This document shows positions 27,758 to 37,599 of a stretch of 64,000 nucleotides of DNA, in pieces (within the stretch, counting starts at the first letter, position 1; every line of letters begins with the position of its first letter). Origin of the DNA: Leisingera aquimarina DSM 24565 (lineage in GTDB: Bacteria > Pseudomonadota > Alphaproteobacteria > Rhodobacterales > Rhodobacteraceae); contig NZ_KI421504.1 in assembly GCF_000473165.1 (NCBI RefSeq), positions 2,340,009 through 2,404,008 of the forward strand, given 5' to 3'. The notes beneath the pieces were generated by a model. It saw only the letters and a program-made list of their open reading frames with translations, was not told the DNA's origin and searched no databases. A program made the position numbers and the translations under genes.

Positions 27758-27784
27758 AAGTAACTATAAAATAGGTAGTGACTT
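27758..27784. promoter_or_regulatory. candidate HxlR operator in a divergent promoter
   Basis: AAGTAACTA (27758-27766) and TAGTGACTT (27776-27784) form a nine-base inverted repeat with a single mismatch, around a nine-base AT-rich spacer. It lies between the membrane-protein gene (start 27714, minus) and the HxlR gene (start 27819, plus). HxlR/MarR-type regulators bind such dyads in divergent promoters, so autoregulation with control of the membrane gene is likely. Confidence 0.6.
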
Positions 27785-27818
27785 CACATTTGAAAGCTTG
27801 CCCCTTACATTTTCATGT

Positions 27819-28151
27819 ATGAGCCAGATAACACGCCAGAATTGCCCGGTGCTGAGGGCCTCGAATGTGATGGGGGATCAGTGGACTCTGCTGATCCTGC
27901 GCGAGTTCTTTCTGGAGGGGGGGCGCAGGTTCCAGGACTTGCAGGACATTCTGAAAGTGTCACCTAACACGTTGTCCGGGCGGTTGCGCAAGCTGGAAGA
28001 CAGCGGTGTTCTGGAACGGCGGGCTTATTCGCAAAACCCACCGAGGTGGGAATACCACCTGACTGAGCGCGGTGAGGCGCTTGCGCCGGTCATGAGTGCG
28101 ATCCGGGCCTGGGGGGAAGCGCATACTCCGGATCTGCCAGACGGATCCTAA
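27819..28151 (+). CDS. HxlR family transcriptional regulator
   Basis: The 110-residue winged-helix protein has the HxlR hallmark: the N-terminal Cys in NCPVLRASNVMGDQWTLLIL, then REFFLEGGRRFQDLQDIL, the recognition helix region VSPNTLSGRLRKLEDSGVLERR, and a wing with YHLTERGEAL. HxlR proteins are cytoplasmic dimers that sense aldehydes, oxidants or other small molecules, often through that conserved Cys. Start is ATG 27819; an in-frame TTG at 27798 is less likely. A candidate operator lies directly upstream at 27758. The downstream gene tex is about 100 bp away. Confidence 0.92.
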   Translation: MSQITRQNCPVLRASNVMGDQWTLLILREFFLEGGRRFQDLQDILKVSPNTLSGRLRKLEDSGVLERRAYSQNPPRWEYHLTERGEALAPVMSAIRAWGEAHTPDLPDGS

Positions 28152-28250
28152 CGGTGGCGGCAACCGGCTGCCAGTTGCGCATTGTCCTCTTGGCGCGGCG
28201 CGGACAGGCGGCTAGAACTGGCAGTCCGAGCAGACCAACAGGAGGCCGCC

Positions 28251-30608
28251 TTGGACACTTCCGCCCGTATCGCCCAGACAATCGCCGCAGAAATCGGTGC
28301 CGCACCCAAACAGGTGACCGCCGCTGTCGGACTTTTGGATGAGGGCGCAACCGTTCCCTTTGTCGCGCGCTACCGCAAGGAAGTGACGGGCGGGCTGGAT
28401 GATACCCAGCTGCGCACCCTGGCGGAACGGCTGGAGTACCTGCGCGAGCTGGAGAAGCGCCGGGCTGCGATCCTTGACTCGATCCAGGGACAGGACAAGC
28501 TGACCGATGATCTGATGGCCTCAATCGCCAAGGCGGAGACCAAAGCGCAGCTGGAGGACATCTATCTGCCGTACAAGCCCAAGCGGCGCACCAAGGCGAT
28601 GATTGCCCGCGAAAACGGGCTGGAGCAGCTGGCAGATGCCATTCTGTCCGACCGCAGCGCTGATCCCGAGAAACTGGCCAGTGAGTATGTGACCGAGGCG
28701 GTCGCAACGGTGAAGGACGCGCTGAACGGGGCGCGGGACATTCTGACCGAGCGGTTGTGCGAGAATGCGCATTTGCTGGGGCGGTTGCGGGAGTTCCTGC
28801 AGAAAGAGGCGTTGCTGACCGCCAAGGTGATTGTGGGCAAGGAACAGGAAGGTGCCAAGTTTTCGGACTATTTTGCGCATACTGAACGCTGGGCGGATGT
28901 GCCCTCGCACCGGGCACTGGCGATGCTGCGCGGCGCAAACGAAGGTGTGCTGACGCTGGACGCGGGGCCGGAGCCGGAGGCGGGCGTGGTGCGCGCCGAG
29001 GCGATGGTGGCGGCGGTGCTGGAGGCGGGCGGCACCAGCCCGGGCGACAAATGGCTGCGCAAGGTGGCGGGCTGGACCTGGCGGGTGAAGCTGTCGCTGT
29101 CGATGATGCTGGAGCTGATGGGCGACCTGCGCGGACGGGCGCAGGAAGATGCCATCCAGGTTTTTGCGCGCAATCTCAAGGACCTGCTGTTTGCAGCGCC
29201 AGCCGGTGCGCGGCCGACACTCGGGCTGGACCCGGGCATCCGCACCGGCGTCAAGGCGGCGGTGGTGGATGCAACCGGGAAACTGGTGGCCACCGAAACG
29301 CTGTACCCGTTCCAGCCGAAGAACGATCTGCGCGGCGCGCAAGTGTCCATCGTCAAGCTGATCGCCGAGCACGGGGTTGAGCTGATCGCCATCGGCAACG
29401 GCACTGCCAGCCGCGAAACCGAACGGATGGTGGCAGAGGTGCTGAACCATCTGCCCGCCAAGGTGAAAGCGCCGACCAAGGTGGTGGTCAGTGAGGCGGG
29501 GGCCTCGGTTTATTCGGCCTCGGAACTGGCAGCGCGGGAGTTTCCGGATCTGGATGTGAGTTTGCGAGGTGCGGTGTCGATTGCCCGGCGCCTGCAGGAT
29601 CCGCTGGCGGAATTGGTGAAGATCGAACCCAAAAGCATCGGAGTGGGCCAGTACCAGCACGATGTGGACCAGCATAAACTGTCGAAATCGCTGGAGGCGG
29701 TGATCGAGGATGCGGTGAACGGCGTGGGGGTGGACCTCAACATGGCGTCTGCGCCGCTGCTGGCGCATGTCTCGGGTCTTGGCCCCGGTCTGGCGGAGGC
29801 AATTGTGGCGCACCGCGATCTGAATGGCGCGTTCATGTCCCGCAAGGAACTGCTGAAGGTCGCGCGGCTGGGCCCCAAGGCGTTTGAGCAATGCGCCGGT
29901 TTTCTGCGCATCCGTGATGGCAAGGAACCGCTGGATGCGTCCTCGGTCCACCCCGAGGCCTATGACGTGGCGCGCAAGATCGTGGCGGCCTGCGGGCGCG
30001 ATATCCGCCAGATCATGGGTGATGAGAACGCCCTCAAAGGGCTGCGGGCTGAAGATTTTGTCAGTGACAGTTTCGGTTTGCCCACCGTGCGGGACATTTT
30101 GCAAGAGCTGGAAAAGCCGGGCCGCGACCCGCGTCCTACTTTTGTGACGGCATCGTTCAAGGACGGGGTGGAGCAAATCACCGACCTGAAACCCGGCATG
30201 GTGCTGGAAGGCACCGTCACGAACGTGGCGGCCTTTGGCGCTTTTGTGGACATCGGCGTGCATCAGGACGGGCTGGTGCATGTCAGTCAGCTGGCCGACC
30301 GGTTTGTGAAGGACCCGCATGAGGTGGTGAAGACTGGCCAGGTGGTCAAGGTGACGGTCACCGAGGTTGATGTCCCGCGCAAGCGGATTGGTCTTACGAT
30401 GAAGAAGGACGGCGGCGCCTCGGCCAAAGAAGACCGCAACGCGCGCGGCCCGGCCAAGGGCCCAGGCCCGCGCCGCGGCAGCAAGCCGGGCGGCCCTCAG
30501 GGCGGTAAGGGTAAGATGTCTGCGGGGCCGAAGGGCGGCGGGCAAGGCAGCCGCCAAGGCGCGGGCGCGTTGGGTGCGGCACTGATGGATGCCTTTAAGA
30601 AGAAGTAG
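28251..30608 (+). CDS. tex: Tex family RNA-binding transcription accessory protein
   Basis: Tex is a multidomain nucleic-acid-binding protein linked to transcription and stress tolerance. The 785-residue product has the N-terminal Tex domain ([17 protein letters not shown] near residue 25), the YqgF/RNase-H-like domain starting [19 protein letters not shown] (about 320), a helix-hairpin-helix region near [18 protein letters not shown], and an S1 domain at about 645-715 ([20 protein letters not shown]). The tail is disordered, basic and Gly-rich. The best start is TTG at 28251, five bases after a perfect AGGAGG (28240-28245). It has its own terminator. Confidence 0.95.
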   Translation: MDTSARIAQTIAAEIGAAPKQVTAAVGLLDEGATVPFVARYRKEVTGGLDDTQLRTLAERLEYLRELEKRRAAILDSIQGQDKLTDDLMASIAKAETKAQLEDIYLPYKPKRRTKAMIARENGLEQLADAILSDRSADPEKLASEYVTEAVATVKDALNGARDILTERLCENAHLLGRLREFLQKEALLTAKVIVGKEQEGAKFSDYFAHTERWADVPSHRALAMLRGANEGVLTLDAGPEPEAGVVRAEAMVAAVLEAGGTSPGDKWLRKVAGWTWRVKLSLSMMLELMGDLRGRAQEDAIQVFARNLKDLLFAAPAGARPTLGLDPGIRTGVKAAVVDATGKLVATETLYPFQPKNDLRGAQVSIVKLIAEHGVELIAIGNGTASRETERMVAEVLNHLPAKVKAPTKVVVSEAGASVYSASELAAREFPDLDVSLRGAVSIARRLQDPLAELVKIEPKSIGVGQYQHDVDQHKLSKSLEAVIEDAVNGVGVDLNMASAPLLAHVSGLGPGLAEAIVAHRDLNGAFMSRKELLKVARLGPKAFEQCAGFLRIRDGKEPLDASSVHPEAYDVARKIVAACGRDIRQIMGDENALKGLRAEDFVSDSFGLPTVRDILQELEKPGRDPRPTFVTASFKDGVEQITDLKPGMVLEGTVTNVAAFGAFVDIGVHQDGLVHVSQLADRFVKDPHEVVKTGQVVKVTVTEVDVPRKRIGLTMKKDGGASAKEDRNARGPAKGPGPRRGSKPGGPQGGKGKMSAGPKGGGQGSRQGAGALGAALMDAFKKK

Positions 30609-30613
30609 AGCAG

Positions 30614-30634
30614 CGGGGCCTTGGCCCCGTTTTT
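30614..30634 (+). terminator. intrinsic terminator of tex
   Basis: CGGGGCC (30614-30620) and GGCCCCG (30623-30629) form a perfect seven-base-pair stem followed at once by five T. It starts five bases after the tex stop. It also separates tex from the convergent gene at 30653. Confidence 0.88.
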
Positions 30635-30652
30635 CTCTTTCGAAAAGGCCGG

Positions 30653-31951
30653 TTATGCTAGGCTGAATTGCAGGCCCCGGTCGGTGAAGGCGATTTTTTG
30701 CCCGCCTTCGATTTCTTCGCGGAATTGACCGGCGATGGCGGCAAGCGCACCGGCATGGCCACGGGCTGCAAAGCGGTTGACAGAGCGGATGCGGGCGCTG
30801 TTGTCAAAGCCTTCGGCGGCATGCGCCCAGACCAGCGGATGCAGTTCTGTCAGGTGGTCGCGGATCAGCCAGTTCGCAGCCTCGGCAATCTTCAACCGCG
30901 GCAGGTCGGCTTGCAGAGTCTGCCCCAGGCTCTTGCGCAGCGAGACCGTGCAATAGGCGGCCAGCAGGTTGATCATCTCCTGCGAAGGGTTGGCTTTGAC
31001 GATGTCCTTCAGCCCGTCGAGAAAGAACCGGGTGTCAACGCGGGCACAGGCCTGATCGTCGATGGCAATGGCGTCGAAGTAAACCCAGGTATAGCCGCCG
31101 GCCCCCCAGGTTTCTGCCGTGCGCGACGCGGTTCGGCGGGCCTCCAGTTCAAGGGCTGCGTAGGATCCGGACCAGCGTGGCAGCATATGGGTGCCGAGCG
31201 TGCGCATGTGCCGGTGGTTGCCAGGAGCAAGATCAATCAGGACGCCAAACTCGTCCGCCACCCGCTGCGCCCCGGCAGCGCGGCCAGCAAACAGCGCGCA
31301 ATGTGCGGCTTTCAGGAATGGGCTGTCCCGGCACACGTTTACTAATGGATCCAGCAAGGCTGCAGCGCGGTCGAAATGGGCGGCGCAGCGGCGTTGGTTC
31401 GCCTGCGGCGCTGCATCGTGTCCCTCAGCCCCGCGCCAAGCCCAGCCGATGTCGATATGGGCAAGGGCGACCAGCGCTGTCAGATAGGGGTCATGGCGGT
31501 TCTCAGCCCGCAACGCCTCAAAAGCCATCAGGCCGCGGATCAATGTGCGGCTGCAGGCATCCTGGTCTTCTGTCAGCGCATGTTCGGTTGCGTTTACAAC
31601 ATCCGCCCTGGCACCATAAGCGATGAGGTCCGCCAGCGGCAGCCCGCAGCGAGCAGCGGCGCGGGTTTGATCTGCTTCACAGATTTGCCGGGACAGTTCG
31701 TCCCAGCGCTCCTGGCGGGCCAGAAACTGGCCGCGGTCCTGGGCCTGGATGCAATCCGGATCGCCCTGTTCGCTGCAGACCGGGATCGACAGGCTGTCTT
31801 CCAGGCGGCGGTTCAGCAGTTCCTCTACCGGGGCTGGGGGCGAAACAGGAACAGGAACAGGAACAAGAGTGGCGGCAGGCTTGGAGCGGTGGGAAACCAG
31901 ACCTGAAATGCGGGACAGGAGATCCCGCGCCTGTCGAGAGGTTGTGAGCAT
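30653..31951 (-). CDS. hypothetical protein, helical, no recognised family
   Basis: This 432-residue protein is not recognised with confidence. Residues 1-60 are low-complexity, with a Val-Pro dipeptide repeat (VPVPVPVS) encoded by a repeated GGAACA-type hexamer at about 31847-31866. The rest looks alpha-helical and soluble, with TPR-like character in places (MAFEALRAENRHDPYLTALVALAHIDIGWAWRG; then blocks of Ala/Leu helices). It has several conserved-looking Trp/Tyr motifs (GGYTWVYFDAIAIDD) and many Cys. Base composition matches the neighbours and an SD-like GGAAG precedes ATG 31951. No signal peptide is evident. Confidence 0.75.
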   Translation of the reverse strand: MLTTSRQARDLLSRISGLVSHRSKPAATLVPVPVPVSPPAPVEELLNRRLEDSLSIPVCSEQGDPDCIQAQDRGQFLARQERWDELSRQICEADQTRAAARCGLPLADLIAYGARADVVNATEHALTEDQDACSRTLIRGLMAFEALRAENRHDPYLTALVALAHIDIGWAWRGAEGHDAAPQANQRRCAAHFDRAAALLDPLVNVCRDSPFLKAAHCALFAGRAAGAQRVADEFGVLIDLAPGNHRHMRTLGTHMLPRWSGSYAALELEARRTASRTAETWGAGGYTWVYFDAIAIDDQACARVDTRFFLDGLKDIVKANPSQEMINLLAAYCTVSLRKSLGQTLQADLPRLKIAEAANWLIRDHLTELHPLVWAHAAEGFDNSARIRSVNRFAARGHAGALAAIAGQFREEIEGGQKIAFTDRGLQFSLA

Positions 31952-32111
31952 TTGCGCTTCCTGATGAGTGGCAGCTTATTGTTGCTCACAATGTCGTCAG
32001 GCATTGGGGCGCAAAGATGGCGGCACTGGGGAAGTTAACGCCTCAATGGGAACATTCGAGGGGGAGAGCGGCGGTCTTGGCAGCTGATGCGCAAGTTCAA
32101 GGCCAGGGCCG

Positions 32112-32570
32112 TCAAAACGCAGTGAAATGATGACGTTCTGTCGTGATGCCGCGGGCCTGGAATTCGGCGTCCGCTTCGGCGTGCGGCGGGGTGGCCTCTT
32201 GCGGCAGGCGGATGCGTTTGCCGCTGCGCAGGATCAGCGTGGCGCGGACTGAGAAATCCCAGCGGGTGTCGAACCGTACCCGCTCGATTTCAGCCAGCTC
32301 TGCCTTGCCTGTTAGTTTTCCGGTGAACCACTTGATCCGGTTCTGGGAAATATTTAGCCCCGACAAAGGGTTGCGGATCAGATCTGCAATGGCCGGTAGG
32401 ACCGGCAGGGTAAGCAGGGCCACTAGCCACAGGGCGGCATCCAGCACCAGCCACAGCACCACAAGCGTCACCAGCCAGCCCCCCGTTGCCAGTATGGCGG
32501 CGGCGGAGCGGCCCCGGCGGGAGAAGCTGTAGTCCTCCGCCGGGGCTGGTGCATCAGGCGTTTCAGGCAT
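32112..32570 (-). CDS. DUF2244-like membrane protein
   Basis: The 152-residue product has two adjacent membrane helices at about residues 25-67 (AAAILATGGWLVTLVVLWLV and LWLVALLTLPVLPAIADLI). A beta-rich cytoplasmic domain follows, with RVRFDTRWDFSVRATLILRSGKRIRLPQ and a C-terminal acidic/His segment. The arrangement resembles small DUF2244-type proteins, though I hold that assignment loosely. ATG 32570 lies within the last bases of pepN, giving an eight-base overlap and probable coupling; a longer in-frame form would start within pepN and is rejected. Function unknown. Confidence 0.65.
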   Translation of the reverse strand: MPETPDAPAPAEDYSFSRRGRSAAAILATGGWLVTLVVLWLVLDAALWLVALLTLPVLPAIADLIRNPLSGLNISQNRIKWFTGKLTGKAELAEIERVRFDTRWDFSVRATLILRSGKRIRLPQEATPPHAEADAEFQARGITTERHHFTAF

Positions 32571-35115
32571 CCAGGATCCGGGTGACCATTTCATTGGTGT
32601 CGCGGCTGAGGCCCTCAGTTCCGGCAATCCGTGTCAGCTGGGCGCGGATCAGCGATTGGCGGCCCGCATCATAACGCTTCCAGGTCTGGAAGGCGGCGCA
32701 CATGCGGGCGGTAGTCTGCGGGTTCAGCTTGTCCAGCGCAATGAGGTTCTCGGCCAGCAGCTGATAGCCTTCACCGCCGGCATGGTGGAAACCCGCGTGA
32801 TTGCCCGCCAGTGCGCCCATAACCGCACGGAAGCGGTTGGGGTTCTTCATATCGAACAGCGCGTGCTTGGTGAGGGCTGCCGCCACAGCGGAGGTATTCT
32901 CCGGCGCGGCGCAGGCAATCTGCAGGGCAAACCACTTGTCCATCACCAGCCGGTTGTCCTGCCATTGGTCGAAGAAGGCCTGGCTTTGGGCTTCGCCTTT
33001 CTCGGCCTTCATCAGCGCGGCGAGGGCGGCGTATTGCTGAGTCATGTTGTCGGCGGCGGCATACTGGCGCGCTGCTTGCTCGCCGCCGTCGAGCCGAGTC
33101 AGCAGCGACAGGATGCGGCTGTTCAAAGCGCGTTTGCCGGCACTTTCGGCATCGGGGCTGTAAGCGCCTTCGACCGTGGTGGCGGCATAAAGCCGGGGCA
33201 GGCTGGTTTCCAGTTGCTGCGCCAGCGTCTGGGTAAAGGTCTCAGCCGCGTCGTAGATTTTCTGCGGGTCGGGGGTGAAGCCGCGCTCATGCAGGGTCTG
33301 GGCGATGTCGGCCTGGCTGGGCGGCGACAGCACCAGGGCGCGGAAGGCCGGGTCCTGCGCATCGTCGCGCACCAGTTTTTCCAGCGCGTCCAGATAGGCT
33401 GCATCGGGTGCCGCCCCGTCCAGCACCATGGCAACGCGGGTTTCCTTGGCCAGCGCATTGCCCGCTTCCCAGCGGTTGAACGGGTCGGTGTCATGGGCCA
33501 GTAGGAAAGCGCGCTCTGCGTTGTTGGTCTCACGCTCCAGGATCACCGGCGCGGAGAACTCGCGCAGGATCGAGGGCACGGGTTTGGAAGCGAGGCCGCC
33601 GAAAGTGAAGCTCTGCTTGGCTTCGGTCAGTTCCAGAACCTCGGTCGCGCGCGCCTCATCACCGTTGGGCGACAACAGGCCAACGGCCATCGGAATCACC
33701 CGAGGGGCCTTGTCCGGTTGGCCTGGCGTTGGCGGTGTCGACTGCTCAAACGTCAGCGAATATGTGCCGTCGGCGTAATCCTCGGAGACCTTCACCCGCG
33801 GGGTGCCGGCTTGGCTGTACCACAGCTTGAACTGGCTGAGGTCGCGGCCGGTGGCGTCTTCGAACACCTTCAGCCAGTCCTCGATGGTGCAGGCCTGGCC
33901 GTCGTGGCGCTCAAAATAGAGCTTCAGCGCCCTGTAGTAGTTGTCATCCCCCACCAGCCGCTTGAGCATCCCGATCACCTCTGCGCCTTTTTCATAGACG
34001 GTGGCGGTGTAGAAGTTGTTGATCTCCTGGAACTCCTCCGGGCGCGGCGGATGGGCGAGGGGGCCGTTGTCCTCAGGGAACTGCCGGGCGCGCAGCGTGA
34101 TCACGTCGTCGATCCGCTTCACCGGCTCCGAGCGCATGTCGGCGGTGAACTGCGCATCGCGGAAAACCGTCAACCCTTCCTTCAGACAGAGCTGAAACCA
34201 GTCACGGCAAGTGATGCGGTTGCCGGTCCAGTTGTGAAAATACTCATGCGCGATGATGGCTTCAATACGTTCGAAATTGGCATCTGTGGAGGTCTCAGGC
34301 GACGCCAGAACGCAGGAAGAGTTGAAAATGTTCAATCCTTTGTTCTCCATTGCGCCCATGTTGAAGTCGTCCACAGCGACGATGTTGAACAGCTCCAGGT
34401 CGTATTCGAGGCCGTAGACGTCCTCGTCCCATTTCATGGACTTTTTCAGCGCCTCCATGCCAAAGGCGCATTTGTCCTCGTCACCGGGGCGGACCCAGAT
34501 GTTCAGTTCGACCTCTTTGCCGGACCTGGTCGTGAAGCTGCCGGGGTGATTCACCAGATCGCCCGCCACCAGGGCAAACAGATAGGCCGGTTTCGGCCAG
34601 GGATCGTGCCATTCGGCCCAGCCTTCGCCCTGGCCCATGGGATTGCCGTTCGAGAGCATCACCGGTTCGTCGCCCTCGATCCGCACGGTGAAGGTGGACA
34701 TCACGTCGGGGCGGTCGGGGTAATAGGTGATCTTGCGGAAACCCTCGGCCTCGCATTGGGTGCAATACATCCGGTTGGACATGTAAAGCCCCTCCAGCGC
34801 GGTGTTGCCGGCCGGGTTGATCTCCACCTCGGCCTCCCAGGTGAAGGGGGCGCCGGGCACGTCGCAGCTGAGGCCTTTGTCTGTCACTTCGGGTGAGATG
34901 TCCTGCCCGTCGATCCTGGCCGAGATCAGCTGCAGGTCTTCACCGTGCAGGAAGAAGGTCTTGTCCGCTGCGTCCGGTTTCGGGGCAAAGCGGATCCTGC
35001 TGAGGACGCGGGTGGTTTCCGGCGTCAGACGGAAGGTCAGGTGAACGCTTTCGACGTCATAGCCAAAGGGCGTGTAGTCTTTCAGGTAGAAGGTCTGGGG
35101 CGTGTCTTTGGCCAT
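32563..35115 (-). CDS. pepN: aminopeptidase N (M1 family)
   Basis: PepN is a broad cytoplasmic zinc aminopeptidase. The 850-residue protein has the N-terminal beta domain, the exopeptidase motif GAMENKGLNIFN (about residue 254), the zinc site HEYFHNWTGNRI with the distal Glu in LKEGLTVFRD, and the C-terminal alpha-helical domain of the M1/DUF3458 type, all at the usual length for bacterial PepN. ATG 35115 follows GAGGAG; six more in-frame codons exist upstream but lack support. The DUF2244-like gene overlaps its end. An isolated promoter probably lies in 35116-35337. Confidence 0.96.
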   Translation of the reverse strand: MAKDTPQTFYLKDYTPFGYDVESVHLTFRLTPETTRVLSRIRFAPKPDAADKTFFLHGEDLQLISARIDGQDISPEVTDKGLSCDVPGAPFTWEAEVEINPAGNTALEGLYMSNRMYCTQCEAEGFRKITYYPDRPDVMSTFTVRIEGDEPVMLSNGNPMGQGEGWAEWHDPWPKPAYLFALVAGDLVNHPGSFTTRSGKEVELNIWVRPGDEDKCAFGMEALKKSMKWDEDVYGLEYDLELFNIVAVDDFNMGAMENKGLNIFNSSCVLASPETSTDANFERIEAIIAHEYFHNWTGNRITCRDWFQLCLKEGLTVFRDAQFTADMRSEPVKRIDDVITLRARQFPEDNGPLAHPPRPEEFQEINNFYTATVYEKGAEVIGMLKRLVGDDNYYRALKLYFERHDGQACTIEDWLKVFEDATGRDLSQFKLWYSQAGTPRVKVSEDYADGTYSLTFEQSTPPTPGQPDKAPRVIPMAVGLLSPNGDEARATEVLELTEAKQSFTFGGLASKPVPSILREFSAPVILERETNNAERAFLLAHDTDPFNRWEAGNALAKETRVAMVLDGAAPDAAYLDALEKLVRDDAQDPAFRALVLSPPSQADIAQTLHERGFTPDPQKIYDAAETFTQTLAQQLETSLPRLYAATTVEGAYSPDAESAGKRALNSRILSLLTRLDGGEQAARQYAAADNMTQQYAALAALMKAEKGEAQSQAFFDQWQDNRLVMDKWFALQIACAAPENTSAVAAALTKHALFDMKNPNRFRAVMGALAGNHAGFHHAGGEGYQLLAENLIALDKLNPQTTARMCAAFQTWKRYDAGRQSLIRAQLTRIAGTEGLSRDTNEMVTRILDA

Positions 35116-35217
35116 TCTCGCTCTCCTCTGCACTGCTTCTTTTCAGGTGTAGAGGATAGGGGCGGGACTGCAAGCGGATTGGCCGCAGAATAACGGGTTC
35201 AGAAGAATCCGCAGCAC

Positions 35218-35236
35218 TTTCTTGAAAAACAAGAAA
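35218..35236. promoter_or_regulatory. 19-bp dyad between pepN and glcB
   Basis: TTTCTTG (35218-35224) and CAAGAAA (35230-35236) are perfect inverted arms around AAAAA. It lies about 100 bp upstream of glcB and 100 bp upstream of divergent pepN. A helix-turn-helix regulator could bind it. A smaller CCCCT/AGGGG hairpin follows at 35287-35301. Confidence 0.45.
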
Positions 35237-35337
35237 TTGAGTTCGGTTTCAGAGGTAGGCTGTTTTGTTGCCGATCGGAAACTTCTCCCCTAGTTAAGGG
35301 GCAGCATACAGTGGTGTACCGTCCAAGGGAGCAAGTC

Positions 35338-37485
35338 ATGAGCCGGGTCGAAAAGCAGGGAATTCAGGTTGCGCCGGAGCTGGCGGAGTTCATCGAGAAA
35401 CAAGCGCTGCCGGGGACCGGTATCGAAGCCGAGGCGTTCTGGACCGGCCTGGCGGAGCTGGTGAACACATTCGGGCCGGAAAACCGCGCGCTGCTGGCCA
35501 AGCGGGAAGAGATCCAGGCCAAGATCGACGCCTGGCACATCGCCAATCGCGACAAACCGCATGACCATGAAGGCTACAAGACGTTCCTGACGGAGATCGG
35601 TTATCTGCTGCCTGAGGGCGGCGATTTCGAGATCGAGACCCAGAACGTCGACCCCGAGATCGCATCTGTGCCGGGGCCGCAGCTGGTGGTGCCGATCACC
35701 AACGCACGCTACGCGCTGAACGCGGCCAATGCGCGCTGGGGCAGCCTCTATGACGGGTTCTATGGCACTGATGCAATGGGCACCCCTGCGCCCAAGGGCG
35801 GCTACGACAGGGGCCGCGGCGCGCGGGTTGTGGCGCGGGCGCGGGTGTTTCTGGATGAGGCGTTTCCGATTGACGGCGCCAGCCACGCCGATGTGCGCCG
35901 TTACTATGTGCAGGACGGGCAACTGCTGATTGACGATCTGCCGCTGGCGCAGCCGGAGAAATTTGCAGGCTACCGCGGCAACCCCAAGGCGCCGGAGGCA
36001 GTTCTGCTGCGCAACAATGGTCTGCATGTGGAACTGGTGTTTGACCGTGCCCACGCAATCGGCGCCCGCGATCAGGCCGGGCTGGCCGATGTGCGGCTGG
36101 AAAGCGCGATGTCGGCGATCATGGATTGCGAGGATTCCGTCGCGTGCGTCGATGCCGCGGACAAGGTGCTGGCCTATTCCAACTGGCTGGGCCTGATGCG
36201 GGGCGACCTGGAGGCGGAGCTGGAGAAGGGCGGCAAGACCATCACCCGCCGCCTGAACCCGGACTTCGGCTACACTGCGCCGGATGGCTCGGCGCTGACC
36301 CTCAAGGGCCGCGCCCTGCTGTGGGTCCGCAATGTCGGCCATCTGATGACCAACCCGGCGGTGCTGGATCAGGACGGCAAGGAGGCCTATGAGGGCCTGC
36401 TGGATGCGCTGATCACCGTGGTGATCGCCAAGCACGACCTGAAGCGCGACGGCGGCAATTCGGCCCATGGCTCGGTCTATGTGGTGAAACCCAAGATGCA
36501 CGGGCCGGAAGAAGTCGCCTTTGCCGATCGCATTTTCGGCAAGGTCGAAGATATTCTGGGCCTGCCGCGCCACACGGTGAAGATTGGCATCATGGACGAG
36601 GAGCGCCGCACTTCGGTCAACCTCAAGGAATGCATCCGCGCCGCCGAACACCGGGTGGCCTTTATCAACACCGGTTTCCTGGACCGTACCGGGGATGAGA
36701 TCCACACCTCGATGGAGGCGGGGCCGTTCAGCCGCAAGGATTTCATCAAGCGCAAGGGCTGGATCGGCGCCTATGAGAACCTGAATGTCGATATCGGCCT
36801 GGAGTGCGGGCTGTCAGGGAAGGCGCAGATCGGCAAGGGCATGTGGGCGATGCCGGACATGATGGCGGCGATGATCGAACAGAAGATCGAGCATCCGAAA
36901 TCCGGCGCCAACTGTGCCTGGGTGCCCAGCCCGACGGCCGCAACCCTGCATGCGCTGCATTACCACAAGGTGGATGTGTTTGCGGTGCAGGAACGGCTCA
37001 AGGCAGGCGGCCGCCGCGCCCATGTGGACGGCATCTTGGAAATCCCGCTGGCCACCTACCGCAAGTGGACTCCGCGCCAGATTTCGCGTGAGGTGGACAA
37101 CAATGCGCAGGGCATCCTCGGATATGTGGTGCGCTGGGTGGATCAGGGCGTCGGCTGCTCAAAGGTGCCGGACATCAACGATGTCGGCCTGATGGAGGAC
37201 CGCGCCACCTGCCGGATTTCGGCCCAGCACATCACCAATTGGCTGCATCATGGGGTTGTCACTGAAGACGAGGTGATGGGTTCCCTGCGCAAGATGGCCA
37301 AAGTGGTGGATGAGCAGAACCGTGGCGACAACACCTATCGCGCGATGGCGCCGGGGTTTGACACCATTGCCTTTCAGGCGGCCTGCGATCTGGTGTTCAA
37401 GGGGCGGGTGCAGCCCTCAGGCTATACCGAGCCGGTGCTGCACGCCCGCCGGCTGGAACTGAAGGCGCAGGAAGCTGCTGGCTGA
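35338..37485 (+). CDS. glcB: malate synthase G
   Basis: Malate synthase G condenses glyoxylate with acetyl-CoA to malate in the cytoplasm, in the glyoxylate or glycolate pathway. The 715-residue length is that of the G isoform. Visible motifs are the TIM-barrel strand with [16 protein letters not shown], the [21 protein letters not shown] segment, the family signature [21 protein letters not shown] and [24 protein letters not shown] near the C-terminus. ATG 35338 is preceded by AAGGGAG; an in-frame GTG at 35311 is less likely. glcG-like lies downstream, echoing glc operons. A terminator follows. Confidence 0.96.
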   Translation: MSRVEKQGIQVAPELAEFIEKQALPGTGIEAEAFWTGLAELVNTFGPENRALLAKREEIQAKIDAWHIANRDKPHDHEGYKTFLTEIGYLLPEGGDFEIETQNVDPEIASVPGPQLVVPITNARYALNAANARWGSLYDGFYGTDAMGTPAPKGGYDRGRGARVVARARVFLDEAFPIDGASHADVRRYYVQDGQLLIDDLPLAQPEKFAGYRGNPKAPEAVLLRNNGLHVELVFDRAHAIGARDQAGLADVRLESAMSAIMDCEDSVACVDAADKVLAYSNWLGLMRGDLEAELEKGGKTITRRLNPDFGYTAPDGSALTLKGRALLWVRNVGHLMTNPAVLDQDGKEAYEGLLDALITVVIAKHDLKRDGGNSAHGSVYVVKPKMHGPEEVAFADRIFGKVEDILGLPRHTVKIGIMDEERRTSVNLKECIRAAEHRVAFINTGFLDRTGDEIHTSMEAGPFSRKDFIKRKGWIGAYENLNVDIGLECGLSGKAQIGKGMWAMPDMMAAMIEQKIEHPKSGANCAWVPSPTAATLHALHYHKVDVFAVQERLKAGGRRAHVDGILEIPLATYRKWTPRQISREVDNNAQGILGYVVRWVDQGVGCSKVPDINDVGLMEDRATCRISAQHITNWLHHGVVTEDEVMGSLRKMAKVVDEQNRGDNTYRAMAPGFDTIAFQAACDLVFKGRVQPSGYTEPVLHARRLELKAQEAAG

Positions 37486-37536
37486 CCGCGGCAAACCGAC
37501 CGGATGAAACAGTTTCCCCGCAAAAAGGGGTAGTCA

Positions 37537-37560
37537 AAGGGGGCCTTTTGGCCTCCTTTT
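37537..37560 (+). terminator. intrinsic terminator of glcB
   Basis: AAGGGGGCC (37537-37545) and GGCCTCCTT (37550-37558) form a nine-base-pair stem with one G-T pair and a TTTT loop, followed by TT-CTGTT. A second small hairpin, CCCC/GGGG at 37517-37530, precedes it. Terminator efficiency is probably moderate. Confidence 0.65.
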
Positions 37561-37599
37561 CTGTTCCGCAACGCCACGCAAACGGAAGGAACGACGCCC

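Noticed and set aside
28521-30557. Minus-strand open frame of 678 codons opposite tex
   Set aside because: The plus strand carries an unambiguous Tex domain order; the antisense translation shows no domain.
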